Below are positions 18,039 to 27,018 of a DNA stretch of 64,000 nucleotides, one piece after another. Each line of letters begins with the position of its first letter. Within the stretch, counting starts at the first letter, position 1. The notes beneath the pieces are model-generated. The model ran no database searches. It had not been told where the DNA came from and saw only the letters and a program-made list of their open reading frames with translations. A program made the position numbers and the translations under genes. The stretch lies in assembly GCF_042683405.1 (NCBI RefSeq), contig NZ_JBHUJS010000006.1:1-64000 (forward strand), written 5' to 3'. This DNA comes from Telluria sp042683405 (GTDB lineage: Bacteria; Pseudomonadota; Gammaproteobacteria; Burkholderiales; Burkholderiaceae_D).

Positions 18039-18889
18039 GCGGCGGGCTTGACGCCCATTGCCTCGCCGAGGCGGATGGAGCGCTGCGGTCCCCATTCGGG
18101 GTTGAAGGAAATGACGCCAGGTTGGAACAGCATGACCACGGTGGAGCCGAGCAGGAAGCGGCCCATTTCCTCGCCCTTGCGCAGCGCCACCTCGCCCGCG
18201 GGATAGGTCCATTCGCGCACGTCGCGCGCGCGCGGCGGGTTCACCACGCCGTGCCACACGGTTTCCATGCTGCCGACAATGGTCGCGCCGACCAGCACCA
18301 TGACAAAGGGACCGTGCTCCTTCGAGTCGAACACGCAGACCACGCGCTCGTTGCGGGCGAACAGGCCAGGAATGCCGCGCGCCGTGGTCGGGTTGACCGA
18401 GAACAGGGCGCCCGGCACGTAGATCATGCGGGTGAGCGTGCCGTCGCACGGCATGTGGATGCGGTGGTAGTCCTTGGGGCTCAGGTACAGGTTGGCGAAG
18501 CTGCCGTGCTGGAAATGCGCGGCCAGCGTGTCGTCGCCGCCGACCAGCGCGGCGGTGGTGAAGTTGTGGCCCTTGGCCTGGAAGATCTGGTGGTCCTTCA
18601 CCTCGCCGAACTGGCTGATCGCGCCGTCGACGGGGCAGATGAAGTCCGCGTCCGCGAGCGGGCGTACGCCGTCGCGCAGGGGGCGCGTGAAGAACTCGTT
18701 GAAGCTGGCGTAGCTGTGCACATCCGGGTCGAGCGCCTCGTCCATGTTCACGCCGTACTTCTTGACGAACCACTGGATCAGGCGCGTGGTGGAAGCGCCG
18801 CCCTTGGCGCCGGCGACGCGGCCGGCGAACTCCGTCAGCGCGCGCTTGGGCAGCAGGTATTGGGGCAGGACTTTGATGCGGTCAGACAC
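18035..18889 (-). CDS. psd: Phosphatidylserine decarboxylase
   Basis: A 284-aa inner-membrane enzyme that makes phosphatidylethanolamine. The self-cleavage motif LGST that generates the pyruvoyl prosthetic group is present in FLLGSTVVMLF near residue 247. The start is GTG at 18889 with GAGGG upstream. Length and domain match the long proteobacterial Psd. It is convergent with the LysR gene, overlapping by 4 bases. Confidence 0.95.
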   Translation of the reverse strand: MSDRIKVLPQYLLPKRALTEFAGRVAGAKGGASTTRLIQWFVKKYGVNMDEALDPDVHSYASFNEFFTRPLRDGVRPLADADFICPVDGAISQFGEVKDHQIFQAKGHNFTTAALVGGDDTLAAHFQHGSFANLYLSPKDYHRIHMPCDGTLTRMIYVPGALFSVNPTTARGIPGLFARNERVVCVFDSKEHGPFVMVLVGATIVGSMETVWHGVVNPPRARDVREWTYPAGEVALRKGEEMGRFLLGSTVVMLFQPGVISFNPEWGPQRSIRLGEAMGVKPAA

Positions 18890-18976
18890 GGTAGGAAACC
18901 CTCGCTTGCAATCGAGGTCCGATTATAGCGGCAGAGTGCCCTCCTGAGACAGTGTTCGCCGGCCTGGGCCGCCGGA

Positions 18977-20248
18977 TCAGTTGTGCGTGGCTGCGCCGTG
19001 CGGATGGCTGCGGAACCAGCGCACCGCAACCCACACCGCGATCGCCTGCAGCGCGGCGCACGCGAAGAAGGTGCCGCCGATGCGCCAGTCGCCCGCGGGC
19101 AGGTGGCTGGCCGCGCCGAGCAGGCTGGTGCCCAGCAGCGGCATGACCACGATGCCCGCGCTGGTGATCGACTGCAGGGATCCCATCAATTCGCCCTGTT
19201 GGCCGGGCGGCGTGGCCTTCGATATGATGCCCTGCAGCGCCGGGCCGGCCGCGTAGGCCAGCAGGTTGCACAGGATGAAGGCGTACATCATCCAGCCTTG
19301 CGTGGCCAGGCCGTACAGCAGGTAGGTGACCGCGCCGGAGACCAGGCCGTAGACTGCCAGCCGCTTCTCGCCGAAACGGCGCAGCAGCATCGCCAGAAGG
19401 CCCGCCTGCACCACCGCGGCGGCCAGGCCGACGCAGAACAGCGCAATGCCGTTGTCGCGCGGGGACCAGCCGAAACGGTAGGTGGTGTACAGCACCCAGG
19501 TCGTGTGCAGCATGGTCTGGGCAAAGGTCACCAGCGTGTAGACGACCACCAGTTGGCGCACTTCCTGGCGCCGCACCAGCCGCGACAGCGCTGCGAACGG
19601 GTTGATGCGGGACACCTCGATGGCGCCCGAGCGCCGCTCCGGGGCGAGCGATTCGGGCACCGCGAAGTAGCCGTAGGCCAGGTTCAGGCCGGACAGGGCG
19701 GCAGCCACGTAGAAGGGCAGGCGCATGTCGACTTCGCCCAGCACGCCGCCCAGCATGGGACCGAAAATAAAGCCGAGGCCGAACGCCGCGCCGACCTTGC
19801 CGAAACTCTTGGAGCGGTGTTCGTGGCTGGAGATGTCGGACGCGTAGGCCGAGGCCACCGAGATGCTGGCCGAGGACATGCCCCCGACCACGCGACCGAT
19901 GAAGAGGGCGGCCAGGTTGGGCGCCCAGGCGGTGGCAAGGAAATTGATGCACATGCCCGCCATCGAATACAGCAGGACGGGGCGGCGCCCGATGCGGTCG
20001 CTGATGGCGCCAAGCATGGGCATGAACAGGAACTGCATCAGGCCGAAGGCCATGGTCAGCACGCCGAACCACATGGCCTGCTGGTCGCGGCCCTGCACGA
20101 ACTCGCCGACCAGCACCGGCAGCACCGGGATGATCAGGCCGATGCCGAGCATGTCGATGAACACGCAGACCAGGATGAAGTTCAGGTTGCCCGGACGTGC
20201 GAGGGCGGCCGGCGCCGCGGAGGCGCCCGGGTAGCTCGATTTCGGCAT
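18977..20248 (-). CDS. MFS transporter, TetA-like (TCR/Tet branch)
   Basis: A 423-aa major facilitator with about 12 helices. Motif A is seen in GAISDRIGRRPVLL between helices 2 and 3, and the N-terminal FIDMLGIGLIIPVLP is typical of the Tet/Bcr drug-efflux branch. Start 20248 (MPKSSYPG) is preferred over a long upstream in-frame extension that overlaps other sequence, though no strong ribosome site is seen. The substrate is unknown. Confidence 0.88.
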   Translation of the reverse strand: MPKSSYPGASAAPAALARPGNLNFILVCVFIDMLGIGLIIPVLPVLVGEFVQGRDQQAMWFGVLTMAFGLMQFLFMPMLGAISDRIGRRPVLLYSMAGMCINFLATAWAPNLAALFIGRVVGGMSSASISVASAYASDISSHEHRSKSFGKVGAAFGLGFIFGPMLGGVLGEVDMRLPFYVAAALSGLNLAYGYFAVPESLAPERRSGAIEVSRINPFAALSRLVRRQEVRQLVVVYTLVTFAQTMLHTTWVLYTTYRFGWSPRDNGIALFCVGLAAAVVQAGLLAMLLRRFGEKRLAVYGLVSGAVTYLLYGLATQGWMMYAFILCNLLAYAAGPALQGIISKATPPGQQGELMGSLQSITSAGIVVMPLLGTSLLGAASHLPAGDWRIGGTFFACAALQAIAVWVAVRWFRSHPHGAATHN

Positions 20249-20297
20249 GCGGTGACTATTCTTATCGGTGCGGATGCCTATCTTACCGCGACTGGGA

Positions 20298-20942
20298 TCA
20301 GGCCTGCAGTTCGGCCCCTTGCGAGAGCGCGTCGGCATCGGCGTTGCGGTGGCGCGGCACCCAGCGCAGGCGCACGTCGGGCAGCCTGGCCATGAGCTCG
20401 TGCACGCGGCTGCGATAGCCCGCCAGCGCGGGAGCGGCGTCGTGCGCGACACCGGTGGCGTCGTCGATCACGACCTTGCTGTCACCGTACACGGTGAGCG
20501 CGCCGGCGCCCATGCCGATCGCGTGTTCCAGCACCGCGATCAGGGCCTGGTATTCGGCGTCGCTGCTGTCGCCTTCACCGGCGTTCCGCGCGATCTCGGC
20601 GCGCTCGCCGTGCGGCCCGGCGACCACACCGCCGATTGTGCAGCGGCCCGGGTTGGGCCGCGCGGAGCCGTCGAACCATGCGCGCCACGGCGTGGCGGCG
20701 GCATCACGCAAGGCGCGCCGTGCCATGATCCCGGCGCTGCGCTCGCGCCTGGCCTGGGCACGGGCCGCGTCGGCATCGCGCAGCGCGCGGCGCTGGTCGA
20801 GCAGGGCCTCGAGGCCGCCGGTGCCGGCGGACAGGGTCAGGGTCTGGAGCAGGGCGTCGTGCTGGGAAATGCCGAGGCGTTGCGCCAGCTTGCGGCTGGC
20901 GGCGCGCTCGGATTTGTAGGCGAGGAGTTCGATGTCGTTCAT
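20298..20942 (-). CDS. Ribonuclease H-like protein
   Basis: A 214-aa protein with an N-terminal helical region (about 1-85) and a C-terminal RNase HI-type domain. The acidic active-site residues are visible in FDGSARPNPG, in SDAEYQALIA, in VYGDSK and in HRNADADALS. This is the reverse-transcriptase-style RNase H family that cuts RNA in RNA:DNA hybrids. The domain is positioned C-terminally, unlike the compact housekeeping RnhA, so this is probably a paralogue. Confidence 0.83.
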   Translation of the reverse strand: MNDIELLAYKSERAASRKLAQRLGISQHDALLQTLTLSAGTGGLEALLDQRRALRDADAARAQARRERSAGIMARRALRDAAATPWRAWFDGSARPNPGRCTIGGVVAGPHGERAEIARNAGEGDSSDAEYQALIAVLEHAIGMGAGALTVYGDSKVVIDDATGVAHDAAPALAGYRSRVHELMARLPDVRLRWVPRHRNADADALSQGAELQA

Positions 20943-21017
20943 GCCGGCAGGATACCGTTTTTCCGCCGGTTATGTCGTACGCGTCACCCCGGACGGCGCC
21001 GGGGCGACGCGCTGGCA

Positions 21018-21803
21018 TCAACGGCGCGGATTGTCGGGCCTGCGGTCGTACCGGTTCGGTGTGCCATCGCCGTCGCGGTCGCGGTCGCGGGAGTTCACGA
21101 TGCCGTCGTTGTCGCGGTCGCGGTCGAAGCGGTCCGCCACGCCGTCGCGGTCACGGTCGGGGCCGCGTTCCATGCGATCCGGAATGCCGTCGCGGTCACG
21201 GTCGGGCCCACGTTCCATGCGGTCGGGGACTCCGTCGCGGTCACGGTCGCGGCCACGGAACTCGCCCCAGCGGCCTTCTTCGAAGTACCAGCGGCCGTTG
21301 CGCTGCACCCATTGGGGCTCATGCCAGGCGTAGCCGCGGCGTTCGCGCAGCCAGTTGCCCGAATGCCACTGGTAGCGGTTGCCGCGCCACTCCCAATAGC
21401 CCGGCGCCCACACATAACCGGCACGCGGATACGGCACCGGCTCGTAGCGCGGCGGTGGCGGGGCGATGCGGATCGCGTCGTACGAGCCGGCCGGGACGGC
21501 ATGCCAGCCGCCGCGGGACAGGCGCCAGCCGTCGCGGTCGCGCACCCACTCGGGCTGCACATATTGATAGCCGCGGCGCACGCGTTCCCAGTGGCCGCTG
21601 ACCCAGGTGTGGCGGTAGCCGTCCCAGTTCCAGTAGCCGGGCGCCCAGACGTAGCCGTTGCGCGGCGCAGGCACGCTCTCGAAACGCGGCGGCGGAGGGG
21701 CCGAGCCGACCACGATGCTGACGTCCACCTGGGCAGCAGCCGGCAGGGGAGCATAGGCGGCGGTGGCGGCTAACAGGGCTGCAATGACGAGGGTGCTTTT
21801 CAT
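21018..21803 (-). CDS. Secreted YXWGXW-type repeat protein with Asp-rich tail
   Basis: A 261-aa exported protein with a clear signal peptide (MKSTLVIAALLAATAAYA, cleavage near AAA-Q). Two homologous Trp/Tyr-rich units follow (about 50-100 and 128-180), each starting GYVWAPGYW, as in the BcpO-related YXWGXW proteins. The tail (about 183-261) is a run of D-R-D-R-D-G units resembling thrombospondin type-3 calcium-binding repeats, with the 15-residue unit DRDRDGxPDRMERGP repeated. This suggests a metal-binding periplasmic or surface protein of unknown role. It is divergent from the PBP gene. Confidence 0.85.
   Translation of the reverse strand: MKSTLVIAALLAATAAYAPLPAAAQVDVSIVVGSAPPPPRFESVPAPRNGYVWAPGYWNWDGYRHTWVSGHWERVRRGYQYVQPEWVRDRDGWRLSRGGWHAVPAGSYDAIRIAPPPPRYEPVPYPRAGYVWAPGYWEWRGNRYQWHSGNWLRERRGYAWHEPQWVQRNGRWYFEEGRWGEFRGRDRDRDGVPDRMERGPDRDRDGIPDRMERGPDRDRDGVADRFDRDRDNDGIVNSRDRDRDGDGTPNRYDRRPDNPRR
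21139..21258. repeat. Tandem 45-bp repeat encoding Asp/Arg-rich units
   Basis: About two and a half copies of a 45-bp unit, coding for DRDRDG-x-PDRMERGP on the minus strand, within the 3' third of the gene at 21018-21803. Flanking sequence to 21060 carries further degenerate six-base GGTCGC units. Such tracts are prone to copy-number change. Confidence 0.75.
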
Positions 21804-21996
21804 TTTGGTTCTCCTGAGAAAAGGAATTTGTTGAGATCAATATAGCCCTGCACGGTTGCCAAACAGAGCGTTGATGCAAGTTTTTACAAATGAAACAACC
21901 CCGTTCGCGATTGGTTTACCTCCGCTTCACTTTCGTAACATTGGCCGCCGATTTTTTCACCGTCCCCCCGCTTTTCGCATGCGACAAGGAGGACGC

Positions 21997-24900
21997 ATGG
22001 ATAAGGGGATCACGCGCGCGCTGGCGCGTCTTCGTGCATGGCAGGTGGCGCGCCGCCGCGAACGCAATCTGCGCACCGGCACGCGCCGTGCCGCGCGGGG
22101 TGGCGGCCCGCGCCTGCCGGCCGCCGGCGTGCTGTGGCTGCTGCTCGCCGTGTGCGGCGGCGCCGTGATCGCCTCGCACGCCAGTCACCTGGCAGCCAGC
22201 GCGGGCGCGCCGCCCGGCGCACCGTTGCAGGGCGCGCGCTACCAGGCGGCCGCCTTCCAGCACCTGCTGCCCGGACTGGAGTTCGATGTGCGCCCAACTG
22301 CAGGCATCGACCTGCACGAGCACCGGGATGGCGCCCTGCTGGTTGCCTCGAACATGGATGGCGCCGCGCCGCAGCGCATGGACCTGTGCCAGTACCTGTC
22401 CGGCCAGCGCATCGCGCCGGTGCGGATCGGCTACCGTTTCGGGCAGCTGCGTGCGGGCGGCGAGGCGGTGGCCGCGCGCGCGGTCGCGCTGGCCGGCGCA
22501 GCGTCGGCGGACGTGCCTGCGGTACGGGTGAGCGGCAACGCAGGGCCGGCCCCGCTGATCGTGCACTGGGAAGGCGCAGCGCGCTGGATCGGCGACGCGG
22601 GGGGCGGCAGGCCGCTTGCCGCAGGCCCAGGCGCCCTCGGCCGCGAGGGATGGCTGGTGTGGGAGACGGGCGCCCTGCGCATCAGCCGGCGCGCATCGGC
22701 ACGCTGCGCCGCGGCCGGCGAACTGGTGGTGCAGCTGCTGCGGCCGGCGCAGGGCGCGCGCCGCGCCTTGGCTGCCGCGTTCGCGGCCGACGGCCGCTCC
22801 GCCTCCGCCTGGCTCGCTCCGGGCCGCTATGCCGTGCCGCGCGAACCGCTGCCGGGCCTGGAGGACGAAACGCTGTTCCGCCAGCTGCAGTCGCACGGCC
22901 TGGTGCGCATCGGCGCCAACGGCCTGGTGGAGCTGGCGCCGCGCGACCTGGCCGCGTGGCGCGCGGCCGGCGGCGAGGCGCGCGCCGCCGACCTGGCGCC
23001 ATGGCGGGACGTGGTGCTGGACGCCGAGTCGGCACGCCTGATGCGGCGCCTGTACCACCTGGCCGACGGCGAATTCGTGCGCCGCCAGGTGGCGGTATTC
23101 AACGACGAGCGGCGCCTGCTGGCGTGGCGCGTGCGTCCGGCGTCGCTGGACGGCGACTGGCAGGCCAGCGTCGCCGGCATGGCCGCCGCCACCAGCGGCG
23201 CGATGCCCGCTGCCGCCAGCGCCCTGTTCGCGGAGCTGCCGCAGGCATGGTCGCCCTGGACACGGCTGGCCGGATGGCCGGCGTCGGGCGAACGGACGGC
23301 GCGCCTGGTCCTGCGCCTGGCGCAGCCGGCACGCGGCGGGGAAACCGTGCGGATGATGGTCGTGGGCCGTGTGCTGCACGCGGAGGGCGCGACGCTGCGG
23401 CGGCGTGCAGCTGCGTGTACCGGGCGGGCATGCCCGGCGCGCGACGCGGTGCAGGCCGTGGAGCTGGAGATGGATCCCGGCGCACGCGCGCTGACCGTGA
23501 CCGCCGAGCCGCTGGCGCTCGCTGCGCTGGCCGACTCCGCCAACGCAGCATACCGCCACATCGCGCTGGAGGATGGGCGCCTGGCGTGGCGGCGCCTGGC
23601 CCAGCCCCTGCCGCGCGCGGCCAGCCGCGCGGCCGCGGATGCCACGATCGTGGACCGCCACGGCGCGCTGCTATGGAACGCGGGCCGGCCCACGCCGGCA
23701 GCGCTGGAGGCGGGCATGGGCGCGCTGCTGGGATACCGCGTGGGGCAGCCGAACAGCGTCTCGGGCATGCTGGCGCGCATCGAGGGCGGTGGACGGCACA
23801 CGGCGCGGCTCTCGGTCGACCTGGCGCTGCAGTCGGCCGCGCAGTCGGCGCTCGACTGCATCGGCATGCGTGGAGGGCAATGGCTGGGCGGCGCCTGCAG
23901 CGGCGCCGGGCCGGCGCCCGCCGGCCGCCGGGCCGGGATCGTGGTGCTCGATACCGAGACGGGCGACGTGCTGGCCGCGGCCGGCGCAGGCGGCGCCAGG
24001 GTCACGGATGCCAACTGGGCGGAGGCGCGCGATTTCGACCGCAGCAACCCGGCGCGCAGCCCGTTCCGGCTGCCTGCGCTGCAGCACGACGGCGGCGTGC
24101 ACCAGAGCCCGGGATCGACCTTCAAGGTGATCAGCGCGCTGGGGCTGGAAGCGGCGGCGCGTAGCGACGCGCAGCTCGACGCCCTGCTGGGCGGGATGGC
24201 GCTGGAGCGCATCGACCAATTGGCGCAGCGGCGCGGCTTTGCGTTCCGCACGGCGCAGGCCAGCTACCCCTACGATGCGCAGCGCGCCCGCATCACCAAC
24301 TACCGCGAGGACCGGCTCGGCCGGCGCGCGTCGGAGGGACGGTTCGGGCTTGCCGAGGCGCTGACCTACAGCGTCAATACCTGGTTTGCCTGGGCCGGCG
24401 AATTATCGGACCGCAGCCTGTTCGGACGCGCGGAAGGGGGCACGCCCGCGCTGCAGCCGCTGGAAGACGCGGCGCTGGACGAGGTGCGCCCGATCGTGGC
24501 GATGGCGCGGCGGGTCGGCTTTGGCCAGGAGATCCGGCTGGACGGCGGCCTGCTGCCGGCCGCCTACGACTGGGAGCGCTGGGACGTGCTGCAGCCCACG
24601 CCGGGGCGGATCGACCCGATCGACACCCGCCATGAGCTGCGTCAAATGACGATCGGTCTGCGCATGCAGGCCACGCCGCTGCAGATGGCGCTCGCGTCGG
24701 CGGCGGTGGGGCAGGGCCGCTTCGTCGCGCCGCGCATGCTGCTGTCGCTTGACGGCGAGGAGGCGCGCGAGCGCGCCGGCGACCCCGTGCCGGTGCGCCT
24801 GGATCGCATCCGCGCGGGGATGAAAGGGGTGGTCGACAGCGGTACGGCGTCCGGCGCCTTCCGCGGCGCGGCGCTGGAGCAGGTGCGGCGCGGCCTGCAC

Positions 24901-25137
24901 GGCAAGACCGGGACCGCGCCGACCGTCGCGGTCGGGACGAACGGGACCAGGACCCCGGTGTCGACCGTCTGGTTCACCGGCTACCTGGAGCCGGGCAGCT
25001 TGCCCGGCCAGCAGCGCCGGCTCGCCTTTGCCGCCTTCGTCAGCCACTCGGACGCCACCGGCGGCGCGCATGCCGCCCCGATCGTCGCCGCGCTGCTGCG
25101 CGCCTGGCCGCATAGGCCCGAAGAGAAAGGAAAATAG
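21997..25137 (+). CDS. Large class-B-like penicillin-binding transpeptidase
   Basis: A 1046-aa protein with one N-terminal membrane segment (about 42-62, after a basic cytoplasmic stretch) and an extracytoplasmic body. The C-terminal transpeptidase domain carries all three catalytic motifs: Ser707-Thr-Phe-Lys710, Ser792-Val-Asn794 and Lys970-Thr-Gly972. A PBP-type DRHG segment is at 553-556. It should cross-link peptidoglycan peptides. It is unusual in length: class B PBPs are about 600-750 aa, and the extra 400 or so residues (about 70-540) are an unrecognised, mainly beta-rich region. Start ATG 21997 has a strong AAGGAGG site. It heads a plus-strand gene set with an SPFH and kinase group, facing a SEDS gene that could be its polymerase partner. 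Confidence 0.85.
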   Translation: MDKGITRALARLRAWQVARRRERNLRTGTRRAARGGGPRLPAAGVLWLLLAVCGGAVIASHASHLAASAGAPPGAPLQGARYQAAAFQHLLPGLEFDVRPTAGIDLHEHRDGALLVASNMDGAAPQRMDLCQYLSGQRIAPVRIGYRFGQLRAGGEAVAARAVALAGAASADVPAVRVSGNAGPAPLIVHWEGAARWIGDAGGGRPLAAGPGALGREGWLVWETGALRISRRASARCAAAGELVVQLLRPAQGARRALAAAFAADGRSASAWLAPGRYAVPREPLPGLEDETLFRQLQSHGLVRIGANGLVELAPRDLAAWRAAGGEARAADLAPWRDVVLDAESARLMRRLYHLADGEFVRRQVAVFNDERRLLAWRVRPASLDGDWQASVAGMAAATSGAMPAAASALFAELPQAWSPWTRLAGWPASGERTARLVLRLAQPARGGETVRMMVVGRVLHAEGATLRRRAAACTGRACPARDAVQAVELEMDPGARALTVTAEPLALAALADSANAAYRHIALEDGRLAWRRLAQPLPRAASRAAADATIVDRHGALLWNAGRPTPAALEAGMGALLGYRVGQPNSVSGMLARIEGGGRHTARLSVDLALQSAAQSALDCIGMRGGQWLGGACSGAGPAPAGRRAGIVVLDTETGDVLAAAGAGGARVTDANWAEARDFDRSNPARSPFRLPALQHDGGVHQSPGSTFKVISALGLEAAARSDAQLDALLGGMALERIDQLAQRRGFAFRTAQASYPYDAQRARITNYREDRLGRRASEGRFGLAEALTYSVNTWFAWAGELSDRSLFGRAEGGTPALQPLEDAALDEVRPIVAMARRVGFGQEIRLDGGLLPAAYDWERWDVLQPTPGRIDPIDTRHELRQMTIGLRMQATPLQMALASAAVGQGRFVAPRMLLSLDGEEARERAGDPVPVRLDRIRAGMKGVVDSGTASGAFRGAALEQVRRGLHGKTGTAPTVAVGTNGTRTPVSTVWFTGYLEPGSLPGQQRRLAFAAFVSHSDATGGAHAAPIVAALLRAWPHRPEEKGK

Positions 25138-25227
25138 CCTGCTCAAACGGAACTTGCGTAAATGGAATGTGTGGCACACTTTTTCCGTGTGCCGGCCACT
25201 GCCGGCCTCTCGCGAGGACGGACGATC

Positions 25228-26472
25228 ATGCGTTTGCCGGGAACTCGGTACCAGGAGCACGGATGGGAACAGGTGCGCAAGCTGCTGGGGCAATGCTCCC
25301 TGGCGGCGCTCGCCCCGGCCCAGCTGCGCCGCCTGTGCGAGGCGGGCGGCGCGGACGAGGTCCTGCCCGAATACGTGGACGCGCTGGCGGCGCAGCTGCG
25401 GCGTGCGGGCACGCGCTACTCCACGCCGGGGAACAGCTACGGCGACAGCGTAGCGGAACTGGCGCTCGCCCTCGCGTGCGAGCTGCTGGCCCGGCCCGGC
25501 GACTGGCAAGCCCTCGCGGCGGCGCTGGCGGCGGAGCGGGCGCGGCTCGGCGACTTCTGGGAACGGGCCGATGGCGCACCGGTCCTGCGCAAGAAATTCA
25601 ACGACATGTACGCGGTCCTGCGCGACAAGGTCGACAGCGACAACTACCAGGCCGCTTGCGGGCGGCCGTGCAGCCCGAACCGCATCTATGCCTACCGGAT
25701 GCTCGACAGTGCCTACGGCGAGATCGCGCGCCTGTTCGGGCACTGGGAACAGCATCGCGATCAGGTCGGCGCCATCCTTGGCCGCGTGCTGGACGGGGTG
25801 CCGATCGAGACGCGCCAGCTCGATTCGATCGGCGCCTGCCGGCCCGAATGGATCCTGCGCTGGAGCGAGACGCTGGCGCGCTTCGGCGGGCGCGAAGGGC
25901 CCCTGCACACCCGCTCCAAGCGCTTCGATGCGCTGAAAGGGAAGCCGGACAAGATCGGCGCCATGCTGGCCGAGATCGGCGAGTACGAAACCCTGTCCGC
26001 GAATCGCGACTGCGACTGGGCGCAGGACTTCGCCGACTGCGGCGCGTGGCTGGAAGACCTCGATCGCGTGCTTGGCGTGGCGCCCGAGGAGCCTGCCGCG
26101 GACGATCCAGCGACGCCGCCGCCGGCCACGGAAGAAGAGATGCGCCTGGCGGCGTCGGTTTCACTGCCCCCCCGCTTCCTGGAGATGGCGAGGCTTGCAG
26201 AAGAGCGCTCCAGCCGAACGGCGCAGCTGCTGTCGGCGTGGTCGCTGCCGGTGCGGCTGGCGGTGTATCTCAAGCTGCTGGGCGCGCATGACGACTGCTA
26301 CCCGCCGGGCTGGCTCGATCCGGCCACCGGCGAGCTGCCGACGATGCAGCAGCTGGCGGCGCTCGACCAGGTATCGCTGCCGACGCTGCGCAAGCGGCGC
26401 GACCAGGCCATCGGCCGGCTGCACGCGGCGGCCGTTACGCAAGGAGGAACGATTGAAGCAGAACCTGTCTGA
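25228..26472 (+). CDS. Hypothetical protein with C-terminal sigma-region-4-like HTH
   Basis: A 414-aa soluble protein of unknown family. Residues about 1-290 are alpha-helical with several Cys and Trp; about 295-315 is a Pro/Glu-rich linker. The C-terminus (about 365-405) contains LPTMQQLAALDQVSLPTLRKRRDQAIGRL (quoted only as a motif region), which reads like a sigma-70 region 4 or similar helix-turn-helix. It may be a DNA-binding regulator of the module (inference). Start 25228 is 90 bases after the PBP stop. Its 3' end overlaps the next gene by 20 bases. Confidence 0.72.
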   Translation: MRLPGTRYQEHGWEQVRKLLGQCSLAALAPAQLRRLCEAGGADEVLPEYVDALAAQLRRAGTRYSTPGNSYGDSVAELALALACELLARPGDWQALAAALAAERARLGDFWERADGAPVLRKKFNDMYAVLRDKVDSDNYQAACGRPCSPNRIYAYRMLDSAYGEIARLFGHWEQHRDQVGAILGRVLDGVPIETRQLDSIGACRPEWILRWSETLARFGGREGPLHTRSKRFDALKGKPDKIGAMLAEIGEYETLSANRDCDWAQDFADCGAWLEDLDRVLGVAPEEPAADDPATPPPATEEEMRLAASVSLPPRFLEMARLAEERSSRTAQLLSAWSLPVRLAVYLKLLGAHDDCYPPGWLDPATGELPTMQQLAALDQVSLPTLRKRRDQAIGRLHAAAVTQGGTIEAEPV

Positions 26473-27016
26473 CCTGAAGCTGCGCGAACGGCTGCTGCTG
26501 TCGCGCCGCGTCGAAGGCGATACGCTGGTGCTGCCGGACGAGGTGCTGGCCGCCAGCATCGCGGGCACGCGCACGCTCACCGAAGCCGAGCGCGCACTGC
26601 TGGCCGGCTCGCCGCTGACGCTGCGGCGCTTCCGCCAGCTCTCGATCGATGCGCGCGCACGCTGCACCGCCGCCAACGACGCCCAGTGGCGAGGCAGCGA
26701 AGGCCTGCTGCGCGCCGCTGCCAGCACGGATGAACTGGCGCGCCTGTCCACCGATGACGGCTACTGGACGCTGCATTTCGCCCAGCAAGGCGGGCGCCGC
26801 CAGGCCATCCTGCAGGTGGCCGCGGACGCGCCGTTCGCCGCGAGGCTGCTCGCCTCGCGCGCGCCCGTGCGGGTGCTGGACGGGAATGGGACGCTTGTGC
26901 TGGAGGGGATCCTGGACGCCGATGGCGAGTGCGAGGCGCCCTGGCCGTTCGCGGATGCGCCGGCTGCGCACTTCCAGGACGCCGGCGCGCGCTTCTCCGT
27001 GAGCCCGGCGGGATAG
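26453..27016 (+). CDS. Hypothetical protein, TTG start
   Basis: A 187-aa soluble protein of unknown family beginning (as Met) MKQNLSDLKLRERLLLSRR. TTG 26453 is chosen because a consensus AGGAGG (26442-26447) lies 5 bases before it, whereas the frame upstream is shadow of the previous gene. It overlaps the preceding gene by 20 bases and is followed 2 bases later by the next gene, so translation is likely coupled. The N-terminal half is helical and Arg-rich, the C-terminal half beta-rich. It could be a partner of the HTH protein (position only). Confidence 0.72.
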   Translation: MKQNLSDLKLRERLLLSRRVEGDTLVLPDEVLAASIAGTRTLTEAERALLAGSPLTLRRFRQLSIDARARCTAANDAQWRGSEGLLRAAASTDELARLSTDDGYWTLHFAQQGGRRQAILQVAADAPFAARLLASRAPVRVLDGNGTLVLEGILDADGECEAPWPFADAPAAHFQDAGARFSVSPAG

Positions 27017-27018
27017 CC

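Noticed and set aside
18983..20395. 470-aa plus-strand open frame across the MFS gene
   Set aside because: Shadow of the transporter gene, with low-complexity His/Gln/Arg content.
22038..24164. 708-aa alternative frame inside the PBP gene
   Set aside because: Ala/Arg/Gly-rich shadow; the other frame has all transpeptidase motifs and a strong ribosome site.
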